From Desulfocucumis sp964643075 (GTDB taxonomy: Bacteria > Bacillota > Desulfotomaculia > Desulfotomaculales > Desulfocucumaceae), in NCBI GenBank assembly GCA_964643075.1, contig CAZXQO010000007.1, positions 48,084 through 112,083 of the forward strand: a stretch of DNA of 64,000 nucleotides, in the 5' to 3' direction. Below are positions 51,215 to 60,236 of this stretch, piece by piece (the stretch's first letter is position 1; each line of letters starts with the position of its first letter). The notes beneath the pieces are model-generated. The model was not told the DNA's origin. It was given only the letters and a program-made list of their open reading frames with translations, and did not search any database. The position numbers and the translations under genes were made by a program.

Positions 51215-52069
51215 CTATTTATTCTTCTGCTGCAGCTTGATGGCCTTCAACACGTTTCTCTGAATCAAAACGGTAGTGAGGCTGCCCACGCCGCCGGGAA
51301 CGGGTGAAATGGCTCCGGCCACTTTTTCGGCGTTTTCAAAGTCCACGTCGCCGCAAATACCGCCGCCCTCAACTGCGTTAATGCCGGCGTCAACCACAAC
51401 TGCGCCCGGCTTGATCATGTCGGCCTTGATCATTTTAGCCCGGCCCACAGCAGCCACGATAATGTCGGCCTGTTTGGTGTGATAGGCCAAATCCACGGTT
51501 TTGGTGTGGCATACGGTGATGGTGGCGTTCTGATTCAGCAACATGAAAACCAGGGGCTTACCCACGGTCTCGCCACGACCGACGATGACTGTGTTTTTAC
51601 CTTTAAGCTCAATGCCGCTGCGCAGCATAATTTCGATGCAGCTTTCCGGGGTAGCCGGGAACAGTCCCTCGCCGCCACTCAGAATGTAACCGCGGTTGAT
51701 GGGGTGAACACCGTCCACGTCTTTTTTGGGGTCAACAGCTTCCAGTATTTTTTTCTTATCCATGTGTTTGGGCAGCGGAAGCTCAATCATAATTCCATGC
51801 ACTTTATCATCTTTGTTGAGTTTGTCCACCAGTGCCAGCACTTCTTCCTCGGAAGCGGTGCCGGGCAAAGTGAACAGTTCAAAATCGATGCCTATGTTGG
51901 AGCAGGACTTCTCTTTAGACCTGGCATAAACCACCGAGGCGGGATCGTCCCCGGCTAACACCACGGAAAGTTTGGGAGCGATACCCTTTTCCCTTAGCTG
52001 GGCAACTTCGGCTTTGACCTCTTCCCTGATGGATGCAGCTACCTTTTTGCCATCAATTAATGTAGCCAT
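51215..52069 (-). CDS. folD: Methylene-THF dehydrogenase / methenyl-THF cyclohydrolase FolD
   Basis: The protein has 284 residues. The catalytic region is SVVYARSKEKSCSNIGI (with the lysine) and HGIMIELPLPKHMDKK. The NADP-binding loop is VIVGRGETVGKP, where most FolD proteins have GRSxxVGKP. The C-terminal motif is PGGVGSLTTVL, where most have PGGVGPMT. The protein is probably an active dehydrogenase, but these differences and the adjacent fchA suggest divided labour (inference). Its place before xseA-type genes is conserved in Firmicutes. Confidence 0.93.
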   Translation of the reverse strand: MATLIDGKKVAASIREEVKAEVAQLREKGIAPKLSVVLAGDDPASVVYARSKEKSCSNIGIDFELFTLPGTASEEEVLALVDKLNKDDKVHGIMIELPLPKHMDKKKILEAVDPKKDVDGVHPINRGYILSGGEGLFPATPESCIEIMLRSGIELKGKNTVIVGRGETVGKPLVFMLLNQNATITVCHTKTVDLAYHTKQADIIVAAVGRAKMIKADMIKPGAVVVDAGINAVEGGGICGDVDFENAEKVAGAISPVPGGVGSLTTVLIQRNVLKAIKLQQKNK

Positions 52070-52140
52070 TTTTCTAATTCCTCCCCAGTAAAAATTTATT
52101 TAAATGTCTACCTTACCTGGCTGTAATAATGTATATCTTC

Positions 52141-53355
52141 TCACAAATCGCTTTCCGGCAATGTCTTTTCAATATGGCAGAGCAGCATCCCCCGATGCAG
52201 CCGTACCTTTACGCCGTCACCCGGCCTGGCATCCGACGCATTTTTCAGAACTTCCCCGGTTTCCTCGCTCACGCAGATGGAATATCCCCTCACCAGAGTG
52301 GATAGCGGGCTTAACGCGTTAAGCCTACCGGCTATGGTAGCCAGATTGCCTTTATGGCGATTAATATCGTTCTTAATTATGTCCTCCAAACGCCGGTTCA
52401 GAAAATCCAGGTGCATTTTTCTGGTGCCGGTAATTCTATCCGCCGGTCTGCGAAATACCGGGCTCTGGCAGTACCTGTCCAGCCTGACGCGGCAGCGTGT
52501 CAAATAGTCATCCAGGGCTCGCCTCAGCCTGTCCTGCTGGGTGCTGATGTACCTGTCCGTTTCCTTTTTTACCGGCACCACCATTTCGGCGGCTGCGGAA
52601 GGGGTAGGCGCTCTTAGATCCGCCACCATGTCCGCAATGGTATAGTCGGTTTCATGGCCTACAGCAGAAACTACTGGTATGCGGGAGGCAAAAATAGCCC
52701 GGGCCACGATTTCGGTGTTGAAGGCCCATAGTTCCTCCAGCGAACCCCCGCCCCGCCCGGCGATAATAATGTCCACGCCGCCCAGTTTGTTCAACTTCCT
52801 GAGTCCCTCCGCCACCTCACCGGGTGCGGCGTTGCCCTGCACCGCCACTGGGACCAGTACTATTTTCACCCCCGGCCATCTCCTGCCGATGATGTTCACC
52901 ATGTCCCTGATTACCGCGCCAGTAGGTGAGGTCACTATGCCGATGCAGCCCGGCAGCAGGGGAAGGCTCTGTTTATGCCTGGCATCAAAGATGCCCTCCC
53001 GGGACAGCTTTTCCTTTAACTGCTCAAAGGCCAGGTATAAAGCTCCCACTCCGTCCGGCTCCATTTCCTGTACGTAAAGCTGGTAGTTGCCGTCCCTCTC
53101 GTACAGTGAAACGTAACCGCGAACCCTTACCGACATACCGTCTTCCGGCTTAAAAACCAGTGTTCTGGCCCTGGAACTGAACATTACCGACCTGATGCAG
53201 CTGTAACCGTCCTTCAGGGTAAAATACATATGCCCGCTGGAGGCCCGCTTAAAGTTGGACAGCTCGCCCTTTACCCACAGGTTGGTGAGCAGGCGGTCAT
53301 TTTCCAGTATGTCTTTTATGTAAAGGGTTAATTCCCTTACAGACAAAAGCTTCAT
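52141..53355 (-). CDS. xseA: Exodeoxyribonuclease VII large subunit
   Basis: The protein has 404 residues. An N-terminal OB fold (LLTNLWVKGELSNFKRASSGHMYFTLKD) precedes the catalytic core with VTSPTGAVIRDMVNIIGRR, DIIIAGRGGGSLEELWAFN and SAVGHETDYTIADMVAD. A coiled coil follows and the C-terminus has SPLSTLVRGYSI. Subunit of ExoVII. The small-subunit gene is about 8 kb further on, beyond folD, fchA and a cassette. Confidence 0.96.
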   Translation of the reverse strand: MKLLSVRELTLYIKDILENDRLLTNLWVKGELSNFKRASSGHMYFTLKDGYSCIRSVMFSSRARTLVFKPEDGMSVRVRGYVSLYERDGNYQLYVQEMEPDGVGALYLAFEQLKEKLSREGIFDARHKQSLPLLPGCIGIVTSPTGAVIRDMVNIIGRRWPGVKIVLVPVAVQGNAAPGEVAEGLRKLNKLGGVDIIIAGRGGGSLEELWAFNTEIVARAIFASRIPVVSAVGHETDYTIADMVADLRAPTPSAAAEMVVPVKKETDRYISTQQDRLRRALDDYLTRCRVRLDRYCQSPVFRRPADRITGTRKMHLDFLNRRLEDIIKNDINRHKGNLATIAGRLNALSPLSTLVRGYSICVSEETGEVLKNASDARPGDGVKVRLHRGMLLCHIEKTLPESDL

Positions 53356-53420
53356 TAAAATTACTCCCGAAAAATACCCCCGCCGGCTTTATAACACTAA
53401 ATATGACAATATACCGTCAG

Positions 53421-53452
53421 GCAGGGGTTGCGGAAATACCCGCAACCCCTGC
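53421..53452 (-). terminator. Hairpin after nfnB
   Basis: GCAGGGGTTGCGG and CCGCAACCCCTGC pair perfectly around a six-base loop, 25 bp past the nfnB stop. A T run is lacking, so it may act as a stabilising or weak terminator. Confidence 0.5.
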
Positions 53453-53476
53453 TGCTGACAGCACAGTAAACTTGAA

Positions 53477-54898
53477 TTATGCTTTCTTGCTGTTGAGATA
53501 CTCGTTGATGGATCTGGCTCCGACCTTGCCAGCACCCATGGCCAGAATAACGGTTGCAGCCCCGGTGACTACGTCCCCACCGGCATAAACGCCAGGCTTG
53601 GAGGTGGCGCCGGTGGCCGGGTCGGCCACAATGTTGCCCTTCTTGTTGCATTCCAGTCCCTTGGTGGTCCTGGGCACCAGCGGGTTGGGACCCTGGCCGA
53701 TGGCCACCACCACAGTGTCCACGTCCATCACATATTCGGACCCAGGGATGGCAACGGGGCTGCGGCGTCCGGAGGCATCGGGCTCGCCCAGTTCATATTT
53801 AATACATTTCATTCCTTTTACCCAGCCGTTTTCATCTGCGACAATTTCCACGGGGCTGGTCAGCAGGGCAAATTTAACACCCTCTTCATGGGCGTGCTCC
53901 ACCTCTTCGTGACGGGCGGGCAGCTCATTTTCCGAGCGGCGGTAGACAATCCATGACTCCTCCGCACCCAGGCGCAATGCGGTGCGGGCACCGTCCATGG
54001 CCACGTTGCCGCCACCCAGCACAGCCACCTTTTTACCTATTTTGATGGGTGTATCCCAGTCCGGGAATTTGTACGCCTTCATCAAATTAGTTCTGGTCAG
54101 GAATTCGTTGGCGGAGTATACTCCACAAAGGTTTTCGCCGGGTATTTTCATAAAGTAGGGCAATCCGGCACCTGTACCGATAAACACAGCGTCAAATCCG
54201 CCTTCTTCCATCAGTTCATCCACAGTGGAGAATTTACCCACTACAGAGTTTACTTCTATCTCAACGCCCAGTTTTTTGAGGTTCTCCACCTCGGCCTGCA
54301 CCACTGCTTTGGGCAGACGAAACTCGGGAATACCATACATCAACACCCCGCCGGCCACGTGCAGAGCCTCAAAAACAGTAACTTTATGACCCAGTTTGGC
54401 AAGATCCGCGGCGCAGGTAAGACCTGAGGGGCCTGAACCTACCACGGCCACCTTAAAACCCGTGGGAGGGGCTACTTCCGGAATGGTTGCTCCCTGGGCA
54501 AGTTCCCAGTCGGCGCAAAAACGCTCGATACGGCCAATGCCCACAGGCTCGTGTTTTTTACCCAGGGTGCAGTATTTCTCGCACTGGTTCTCCTGGGGAC
54601 AAACCCTGCCGCATACAGCAGGAAGGGCATTTTTTTCTTTCAGTTTGGTAATGGCTCCGGCAAAATCACCTTCAGCCACCAACTTGATAAATTGCGGAAT
54701 ATATACTTCCACCGGGCAGCCCTGGCGACAGGGTTCTTTCTTACATTGCAGACAGCGCTGGGCTTCTTCAACGGCCATTTCCTTGGTATAGCCGGTGGCC
54801 ACCTCACTGAAATTCCTGGCCCGCACCAGGGGATCCTGAGCCGGCATGGGGTTTTTAGTCGTCTTAATTTCCTTCTTTGCTTTCGGTGTATCGGTCAT
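53477..54898 (-). CDS. nfnB: NADH-dependent ferredoxin:NADP oxidoreductase subunit beta (NfnB)
   Basis: The protein has 473 residues. Cysteine clusters at the N-terminus (CLQCKKEPCRQGCP, CGRVCPQENQCEKYC) bind two 4Fe-4S centres. FAD and NADPH Rossmann motifs are VAVVGSGPSGLTCAADL and VAVLGGGNVAMDGARTALR. It resembles glutamate synthase small subunit, but pairing with an NfnA-type partner and the absence of gltB identify it as NfnB (SudA). The complex carries out electron-bifurcating transhydrogenation between NADH, NADPH and ferredoxin. It shares one base with nfnA. Confidence 0.9.
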   Translation of the reverse strand: MTDTPKAKKEIKTTKNPMPAQDPLVRARNFSEVATGYTKEMAVEEAQRCLQCKKEPCRQGCPVEVYIPQFIKLVAEGDFAGAITKLKEKNALPAVCGRVCPQENQCEKYCTLGKKHEPVGIGRIERFCADWELAQGATIPEVAPPTGFKVAVVGSGPSGLTCAADLAKLGHKVTVFEALHVAGGVLMYGIPEFRLPKAVVQAEVENLKKLGVEIEVNSVVGKFSTVDELMEEGGFDAVFIGTGAGLPYFMKIPGENLCGVYSANEFLTRTNLMKAYKFPDWDTPIKIGKKVAVLGGGNVAMDGARTALRLGAEESWIVYRRSENELPARHEEVEHAHEEGVKFALLTSPVEIVADENGWVKGMKCIKYELGEPDASGRRSPVAIPGSEYVMDVDTVVVAIGQGPNPLVPRTTKGLECNKKGNIVADPATGATSKPGVYAGGDVVTGAATVILAMGAGKVGARSINEYLNSKKA

Positions 54899-55743
54899 TA
54901 TTTACCACCTCCACACTTGCAGGTATGATGCTCCGTAGCCTTATTTTCTTCCGCACGGAAATAGGCACCCCGGCGCCCCAGTTCCAGCCAGTCCACCTGG
55001 TGTGCATCGAAATCAGGGCCGTCCACACAGACAAATTTGGTTTCGCCGCCTACCGATACACGGCAGCAGCCGCACATGCCGGTACCGTCCACCATCAGGG
55101 CGTTCAGGCTGACGATGGTCTTGATGCCGTATTCTTTGGTAAGGTTGCTGCAGGCGCGCATCATGGGCTGCGGGCCGATGGCTATGCAAAGGGGAATGTT
55201 TTCCTTGCCTTTGGCCTCAATAACCTCTTTCATAACGTCAGTGACAAATCCCTTGCGGACATAGGAGCCGTCATCGGTGGTAACCAACAACTCGCTACAA
55301 GCAGCCCTCATTTTGTCTTCCCAGAAAAGGAGCTCCTTGGTACGGGATCCTATAATTCCGATGACATGGTTACCGGCTTCCTTCAGCGCCCTGGCGATAG
55401 GATGAACAGGTGCCACACCTACGCCGCCGCCAACCACCAGCACATTGCCCAGTTTTTCAATATGGGTGGCCTCTCCCAGCGGGCCTACGAAATCCTTAAT
55501 ATAGTCGCCGGCCTCCATCCTGCCCAGTTGTACGGTGGTTTTGCCCACCTCCTGGAACACAATGGTAATGGTGCCTTTCTCCCGGTCAAAGTCAGCAATG
55601 GTAAGCGGAATTCTTTCTCCTTCCTCGTGGATCCGAAGAATGATAAACTGCCCGGCCTGGCAACTTTTGGCCACCTTCGGAGCCTCGACTACCATTAGCT
55701 TGATGATCGGAGAGAATACTTCTTTCTCCAAGATTTTGAACAT
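54898..55743 (-). CDS. nfnA: NADH-dependent ferredoxin:NADP oxidoreductase subunit alpha (NfnA)
   Basis: The protein has 281 residues. A ferredoxin-reductase FAD domain (FIILRIHEEGERIPLTIAD) is followed by an NAD domain (NVLVVGGGVGVAPVHPIARAL) and a 2Fe-2S cluster near the C-terminus (DGTGMCGCCRVSVGG). It corresponds to the small subunit of NfnAB, which binds NADH. Directly upstream of nfnB and overlapping its start. Confidence 0.9.
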   Translation of the reverse strand: MFKILEKEVFSPIIKLMVVEAPKVAKSCQAGQFIILRIHEEGERIPLTIADFDREKGTITIVFQEVGKTTVQLGRMEAGDYIKDFVGPLGEATHIEKLGNVLVVGGGVGVAPVHPIARALKEAGNHVIGIIGSRTKELLFWEDKMRAACSELLVTTDDGSYVRKGFVTDVMKEVIEAKGKENIPLCIAIGPQPMMRACSNLTKEYGIKTIVSLNALMVDGTGMCGCCRVSVGGETKFVCVDGPDFDAHQVDWLELGRRGAYFRAEENKATEHHTCKCGGGK

Positions 55744-55922
55744 AGAAAACCTTCTCCCTCCCTAAGTCCCTCTGATATTTATAAAATATTAAACTTATTA
55801 TTTCTCGAAAACAGGCCCGATTCCTGCCCGGGAGCATATAATGGACAAAATTTTATATCAAAACGGAGTATTATGTTATCAGAAAAAACAATATAAACGA
55901 AAACGCGTAAAAAAGAGAACTG

Positions 55923-56372
55923 CTATGTTTCAGTTCTCTGCACATCTTTACTGTCTTCTTTTTCTCCGGTAGCCCCGGGCAATGTAACCACCCGGCCCAA
56001 TATGCCGTTCACGAACTTAGCCGAATCCTCACCGCCGAACACCTTGGCCAGTTCCACCGCCTCGTTAACCGAGACGCCCGGAGGTATATCGTCCCTGTAC
56101 ATTAACTCGTAAACGGACAGGCGCATAATATTGCGATCCACCCGGGCCATGCGCTCCATCTGCCAGTCTTTGCTGTATAAAGCAATGATGCGGTCTATCT
56201 CCTGGAGATTAGCCAGGGTGCCCATAACCAGTTCCCTGGCGAAATCAATGTCATCCTTTCTGGCCCCACCGTCCAGGGCCAGATAGTTTACGGCATATTC
56301 CGGGTCCGCCTTGCCCACATCCACCTGAAAAAGTGCCTGCAGGGCAACCTCCCGCGACTGTCTTCTGCCCAT
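55923..56372 (-). CDS. nusB: Transcription antitermination factor NusB
   Basis: The protein has 149 residues, all helical. It opens GRRQSREVALQALFQVDVG and has RVDRNIMRLSVYELMY and SVNEAVELAKVFGGEDSAKFVNGILG, all conserved in NusB. It binds boxA RNA with NusE to support rRNA transcription. Downstream of the asp23-amaP-DUF2273 trio. Confidence 0.96.
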   Translation of the reverse strand: MGRRQSREVALQALFQVDVGKADPEYAVNYLALDGGARKDDIDFARELVMGTLANLQEIDRIIALYSKDWQMERMARVDRNIMRLSVYELMYRDDIPPGVSVNEAVELAKVFGGEDSAKFVNGILGRVVTLPGATGEKEDSKDVQRTET

Positions 56373-56398
56373 AGATTACCTCCGTAACGCCTTTGTCG

Positions 56399-56617
56399 CT
56401 ATTTTTCCCTGAACCACCCGGAGAGTATGTCCTTAAAACCAACCTGCTCATCCAACTTTTTACCGATGTAATACCCGGCAACAACACATATCGACACGAA
56501 TATGGCTTTAATAACCCCGTAGGTAATGGCGAACCAGCCGAATATAAGCCCCAGCGCCACGCCTGCAACCTTGCCGCGGTTTTTTTCAATAAGCTCTAGT
56601 ATCAAACGGAGATCCAT
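56399..56617 (-). CDS. DUF2273 small membrane protein
   Basis: The protein has 72 residues with two close hydrophobic segments (KVAGVALGLIFGWFAITYG and IKAIFVSICVVAGYYIGKKL), the layout of DUF2273 proteins that accompany AmaP and Asp23. Function unknown; probably part of the envelope-stress membrane complex. It lies 12 bp after amaP. Confidence 0.85.
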   Translation of the reverse strand: MDLRLILELIEKNRGKVAGVALGLIFGWFAITYGVIKAIFVSICVVAGYYIGKKLDEQVGFKDILSGWFREK

Positions 56618-56629
56618 GCACGGCCTCCT

Positions 56630-57160
56630 CTATTCCACCCGGGGTTTATGGGCTGTTATACTGCTTACCAGTATCCGCACATCCTGCACTGGCATACCGG
56701 TAACCTCCAGCACACTTTCCCGGACCTGTTGCTGAATAATTTCAGATATTTGCGGAATCTGCACATCAGGTGTCACCGAAGCCTTTACATTAATGCCAAC
56801 CCCCTCGGGAACTCTCACAACCTTCGATTTAACCTCTTTGATCCCGCTGTTCTGGGAGACAACTTTATCCACCAGATCTTCAATGGCCGTAAGGGCTATG
56901 CGCACCTGGCCAAGTTTCCCGTCACTGACCACCGCCTGTTTGGCTACGGGCCGGATGCCGAACCAGATGAACCTGAGCCCCACCAGAATATAAAGTCCTA
57001 TCAGTACAAATATAGTCTCAATGAAAAATGGACGGCTGTATATATCCAGTAAAATTGACGTCAATAGCCGCCAGCCTACAAGCAGCAGTACGGAAAATAC
57101 CAACAATATAGTTGTAATTAGAGCATAAACCACCAGTAAAACCCGGTCAAACGAATTCAT
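56630..57160 (-). CDS. amaP: Asp23 membrane anchor AmaP
   Basis: From the ATG at 57160 (MNSFDRVLL, GGGGGG about 9 nt upstream) the protein has 176 residues; a longer frame from 57199 begins in repeat sequence. Two membrane helices occupy residues 5-85. A soluble Asp23-like domain follows, with NVKASVTPDVQIPQISE. AmaP holds Asp23 at the membrane in Staphylococcus. The asp23-amaP-DUF2273 order supports the call. Confidence 0.88.
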   Translation of the reverse strand: MNSFDRVLLVVYALITTILLVFSVLLLVGWRLLTSILLDIYSRPFFIETIFVLIGLYILVGLRFIWFGIRPVAKQAVVSDGKLGQVRIALTAIEDLVDKVVSQNSGIKEVKSKVVRVPEGVGINVKASVTPDVQIPQISEIIQQQVRESVLEVTGMPVQDVRILVSSITAHKPRVE

Positions 57161-57199
57161 AAAAGTCAACCCCCCAGGAGACCGCTCCCAAAACTGCAC

Positions 57200-57417
57200 C
57201 TGACATTTGAGAAGTGTGAAGTCAGAGGTTAGAAGTGAGTGTCTTAAGGGGAATTCGCGAAAGCGAATTCCTTCTGTATTCCCACTTCAGACTTCCCATG
57301 TCTCACCTCTCAATTTTGAACGGCCTCTATATACACCCGAATACACCCGAGCCTTAAGTATAGTCTCACAAACTTTGCTTACGCAAACTTGCTCATATGC
57401 GTTTTGCATCTGGTCTG
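57200..57417. repeat. Palindrome-rich insert between asp23 and amaP
   Basis: GGAATTCGC, a four-base loop and GCGAATTCC form a perfect hairpin at about 57250-57271, inside a wider imperfect palindrome (GTGAAGTCAGAGGTTAGAAG versus CACTTCAGACTTC). GAACGGCCTC near 57325 matches the end of the ispA repeat. It looks like a MITE remnant; no gene present. Confidence 0.5.
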
Positions 57418-57819
57418 TTATTTTACCCTGTGTTCCTCATCCCTGGGCTCCTGGGAAAAGGTAACTCCCTGGATATTGACATTAACTTCCACCACGTTCA
57501 GCCCGGTCATTGATTCGATGGCCTTTTTTACGCTTTCCTGTATTCTGGCGGCCACATCCGGTATGCGGGAACCGAAATCAACGATTACAAACATGTCCAC
57601 CGCTGCTTCCTTTTCGCCAACCTCCACCTTAACCCCCTTGGAGAGGTTCTTGCGGCCCAGCATCTCAGTGATGCCGCCCACCACGCCGCCGCTCATGCCG
57701 GCAACACCGGGCACTTCGGTAGCGGCCAGTCCCGCGATTATTTTTACTACTTCATCAGCTATTCTAATCGAACCGAGATTGGTATGTTCTTCCCGGATTA
57801 CGACATCGTTACTATCCAT
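57418..57819 (-). CDS. Asp23/Gls24 family envelope stress protein
   Basis: From the ATG at 57819, with GGGAGGCG 5 nt upstream, the protein has 133 residues; an earlier start at 57900 is unsupported. It has the Asp23 pattern SIRIADEVVKIIAGLAATEVPGV at the N-terminus and IVDFGSRIPDVAARIQESVKKAIE with a VVEVNVNIQGV strand at the C-terminus. It corresponds to YqhY, the product usually encoded between accC and nusB. Confidence 0.92.
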   Translation of the reverse strand: MDSNDVVIREEHTNLGSIRIADEVVKIIAGLAATEVPGVAGMSGGVVGGITEMLGRKNLSKGVKVEVGEKEAAVDMFVIVDFGSRIPDVAARIQESVKKAIESMTGLNVVEVNVNIQGVTFSQEPRDEEHRVK

Positions 57820-58024
57820 CTTTTCGCCTCCCATTATTTTTCTATATTTTACCTGCAAAGGCTGTCCATATATTATAACAGAATAAAAATAACGCCGCAA
57901 CCTGCGTCATTACTAAGATTCCTTCATTGCCAAAACCTTACCTGCCATCATTTAGCCGTTTACAGAAAGAAAGGGGGCTGCTGCCCCTCAGGAATATCGG
58001 TCCTTCACCCCGGATCTAAGGAAA

Positions 58025-58075
58025 GGGGACACACCTCTCTTTGGAGCCTGGCTCTAGAGTCGGAGGAATGTCCCC
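58025..58075. repeat. GGGGACA-type hairpin repeat, copy C
   Basis: Starts GGGGACACACCTCT and ends AGGAATGTCCCC, 51 bp, with an extra internal stem (GCCTGGCTCTAGAG). It lies between accC and asp23. Confidence 0.65.
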
Positions 58076-58125
58076 AACTAGTGTAAGGGGGAAATTATCC
58101 ACTTAGATAATTTCCTATCACTCAA

Positions 58126-58166
58126 CAAAAAAACAGGCAGTGCGCCCGAGACAAACGCACGCCCGT
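58126..58166 (-). terminator. Terminator after accC
   Basis: On the minus strand GGGCGTGCG pairs imperfectly with GCGCACTGCC and is followed by a run of seven T. A second small hairpin, GGAAATTATC with GATAATTTCC, lies just beyond at 58090-58115. Confidence 0.6.
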
Positions 58167-58177
58167 TCGTAGAGTCT

Positions 58178-59527
58178 TTAATAATCTTCAAGCAACCTTG
58201 TTTGGATAAAATCAGTATGGATCTCTCCCCTTTTAAAATAGTCATCATTGATAACTTTCAAATGAAAAGGAATGGTTGTGGGGATTCCCACGATGGTAAA
58301 TTCCCTCAGTGCTCTATCCATTCTGGACAGGGCTTCCCCCCTGTCACTCCCCCAGCAGATTACTTTGCCCACCATGGAATCATAAAACAGGGGTACTTCC
58401 CAGCCGGCGTATGCAGCGCTGTCCACCCTCACACCGGGTCCGCCTGGGATAATATAGCTATTAATTCTGCCAGGGTGGGGGGCAAAATTTTTCTCCGGAT
58501 CTTCAGCGTTGATGCGGCATTCCACGGCCCAGCCGCTTATTCCAATGTCCTCCTGACGGAAACGCAGCTTTTCCCCGGCGGCTATCCTTATTTGCTCCTT
58601 GACAAGATCAATGCCGGTTACCATCTCCGTTACCGGGTGCTCAACCTGTATTCTTGTGTTCATCTCAATAAAATAATACCTGCCGTACTTATCCAGCAGG
58701 AATTCCACCGTGCCGGCGCTATGATAGCCCACCGCCCTGGCCGCCATCACCGCCATCTCCCCCATCTCCCGGCGCAAGGCAGATGTGATGGCTGTTGAGG
58801 GGGACTCTTCAATCATTTTCTGGTTACGCCTCTGAACGGAGCAGTCCCTCTCACCAAGGTAAACCGTGCTGCCGTACCTGTCAGCTAAAATCTGAAACTC
58901 TATATGCCTGGGCTCCACTATATATTTCTCCAGGTATACCTCCGGGTTGCCAAAGGCCGACTGGGCCTCCGCCCGGGCCATATTTAGCGCCTTTACCAGT
59001 TCCTCAGGTGTCGCCGCCTTCCTAATCCCCCGACCGCCGCCTCCCGCCGAAGCCTTGACAAGTACGGGATAGCCAATGCTCTCAGCCAAGGGTAGCGCCT
59101 CTTCAATGCTGTCAATAACCCCGTCCGAACCCGGCACCACAGGTATACCGGCCTTTACCACAGTCTCCCGGGCTACAGCCTTGGCCCCCATTTTCTCCAT
59201 AGCCTCCGTCGGCGGGCCAATAAAAGTTATTCCCTGCTCTGCGCATTTTACCGCAAACCCGGCGTTTTCCGCCAGGAACCCGTAACCGGGGTGGATGGCA
59301 TCTGCCCTGGTTACTATAGCGGCACTGATAATATTGTTTATGTTTAGATAGCTCTCTGTGGAACTGGGCGGCCCAATGCACACTGTCTCGTCCGCCGCCC
59401 GCACATGCAGCGAATCCCTGTCTGCCTGGGAATAGACGACCACTGTCTCGATGCCCAGTTCCCGGCAGGCCCTGATGATGCGAAGGGCAATTTCACCCCT
59501 GTTGGCTATGAGTATTTTGCTAAACAT
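58178..59527 (-). CDS. accC: Acetyl-CoA carboxylase biotin carboxylase subunit
   Basis: The protein has 449 residues, full length. It has the N-terminal ILIANRGEIALRIIRACRELG, the ATP-grasp loop KASAGGGGRGIRK, EKYIVEPRHIEFQ, RDCSVQRRNQK and EMNTRIQVEHPVTE. All catalytic residues seem present. It carboxylates biotin on AccB with bicarbonate and ATP. It lies 105 bp downstream of accB, whose biotin-accepting lysine is missing. Confidence 0.96.
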   Translation of the reverse strand: MFSKILIANRGEIALRIIRACRELGIETVVVYSQADRDSLHVRAADETVCIGPPSSTESYLNINNIISAAIVTRADAIHPGYGFLAENAGFAVKCAEQGITFIGPPTEAMEKMGAKAVARETVVKAGIPVVPGSDGVIDSIEEALPLAESIGYPVLVKASAGGGGRGIRKAATPEELVKALNMARAEAQSAFGNPEVYLEKYIVEPRHIEFQILADRYGSTVYLGERDCSVQRRNQKMIEESPSTAITSALRREMGEMAVMAARAVGYHSAGTVEFLLDKYGRYYFIEMNTRIQVEHPVTEMVTGIDLVKEQIRIAAGEKLRFRQEDIGISGWAVECRINAEDPEKNFAPHPGRINSYIIPGGPGVRVDSAAYAGWEVPLFYDSMVGKVICWGSDRGEALSRMDRALREFTIVGIPTTIPFHLKVINDDYFKRGEIHTDFIQTRLLEDY

Positions 59528-59631
59528 AGTTTTCTCCTCCTCGAAAATACTGAAAAATTATTGTGTTAAACTTTATACGAATGTTCTATTTTGCAATGGC
59601 TTTACTCCTGGCTCATGTGCCATACGAATAA

Positions 59632-60138
59632 TTAATGTACCGGCTTGATTACGAACATGGTCTGGCCATACTCCACCATACCGGCGTTTTCCACCAGTAT
59701 TTCGACCACCTCGCCAGCTATTTCGGACTCAATCTCGTTCATATGATTCATGACTTCCACGATGCACAGCGTCTGCCCCTTCTCCACCACGTCGCCTACT
59801 TTCACAATGGGCGGCGCATCCGGCTCAGGTGAACTATAGAAGGTGCCTACCATAAGCGCAGTAACCTGGTGCATTCCTTCCAGGTTAAGCTGCTTTACTG
59901 CTGAAGGGGAATCTGCAGAACTATCCGACACGGCCGCTGCCATCCCGGGAGAAGAGTTGGCAGCAACGAGAGTAACGGCTTCAGTCCCTGTAATGAATTT
60001 GCTATCCGCAACGCTTATATTTGCATTAACACCATTTTTCCTGATGGCTAACTTTACCCCGGCGCTATCCAGGGCTACTTCGGCAATATCAGTCTGGTTA
60101 ATCAGTTTAATCAATTCTTTTATATCCTGTAAATTCAT
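59632..60138 (-). CDS. accB: AccB-type biotin carboxyl carrier protein lacking the biotin lysine
   Basis: From the ATG at 60138 with AAGGAGG the protein has 168 residues (a frame from 60228 is a chance extension). N-terminal helix MNLQDIKELIKLINQTDI, a flexible serine/alanine linker, then the lipoyl-like fold from HQVTALMVGTFYSSPEPD. The biotinylation loop reads VEVMNHMNEIESE, where AccB proteins have EAMKLMNEIE. The lysine codon is AAT (asparagine) and neighbouring residues are also changed. Everything else is intact, so the fold is kept but biotin cannot be attached at the usual site. Confidence 0.9.
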   Translation of the reverse strand: MNLQDIKELIKLINQTDIAEVALDSAGVKLAIRKNGVNANISVADSKFITGTEAVTLVAANSSPGMAAAVSDSSADSPSAVKQLNLEGMHQVTALMVGTFYSSPEPDAPPIVKVGDVVEKGQTLCIVEVMNHMNEIESEIAGEVVEILVENAGMVEYGQTMFVIKPVH

Positions 60139-60236
60139 CGCGGAAACCTCCTTGTCTTTGGATGGTTTTTTATCTACAGCCAGCCGGCCGGAGCATGCTC
60201 CGCTATCAGGGCAGGAGCAGTTCAACATTGGGAAAC

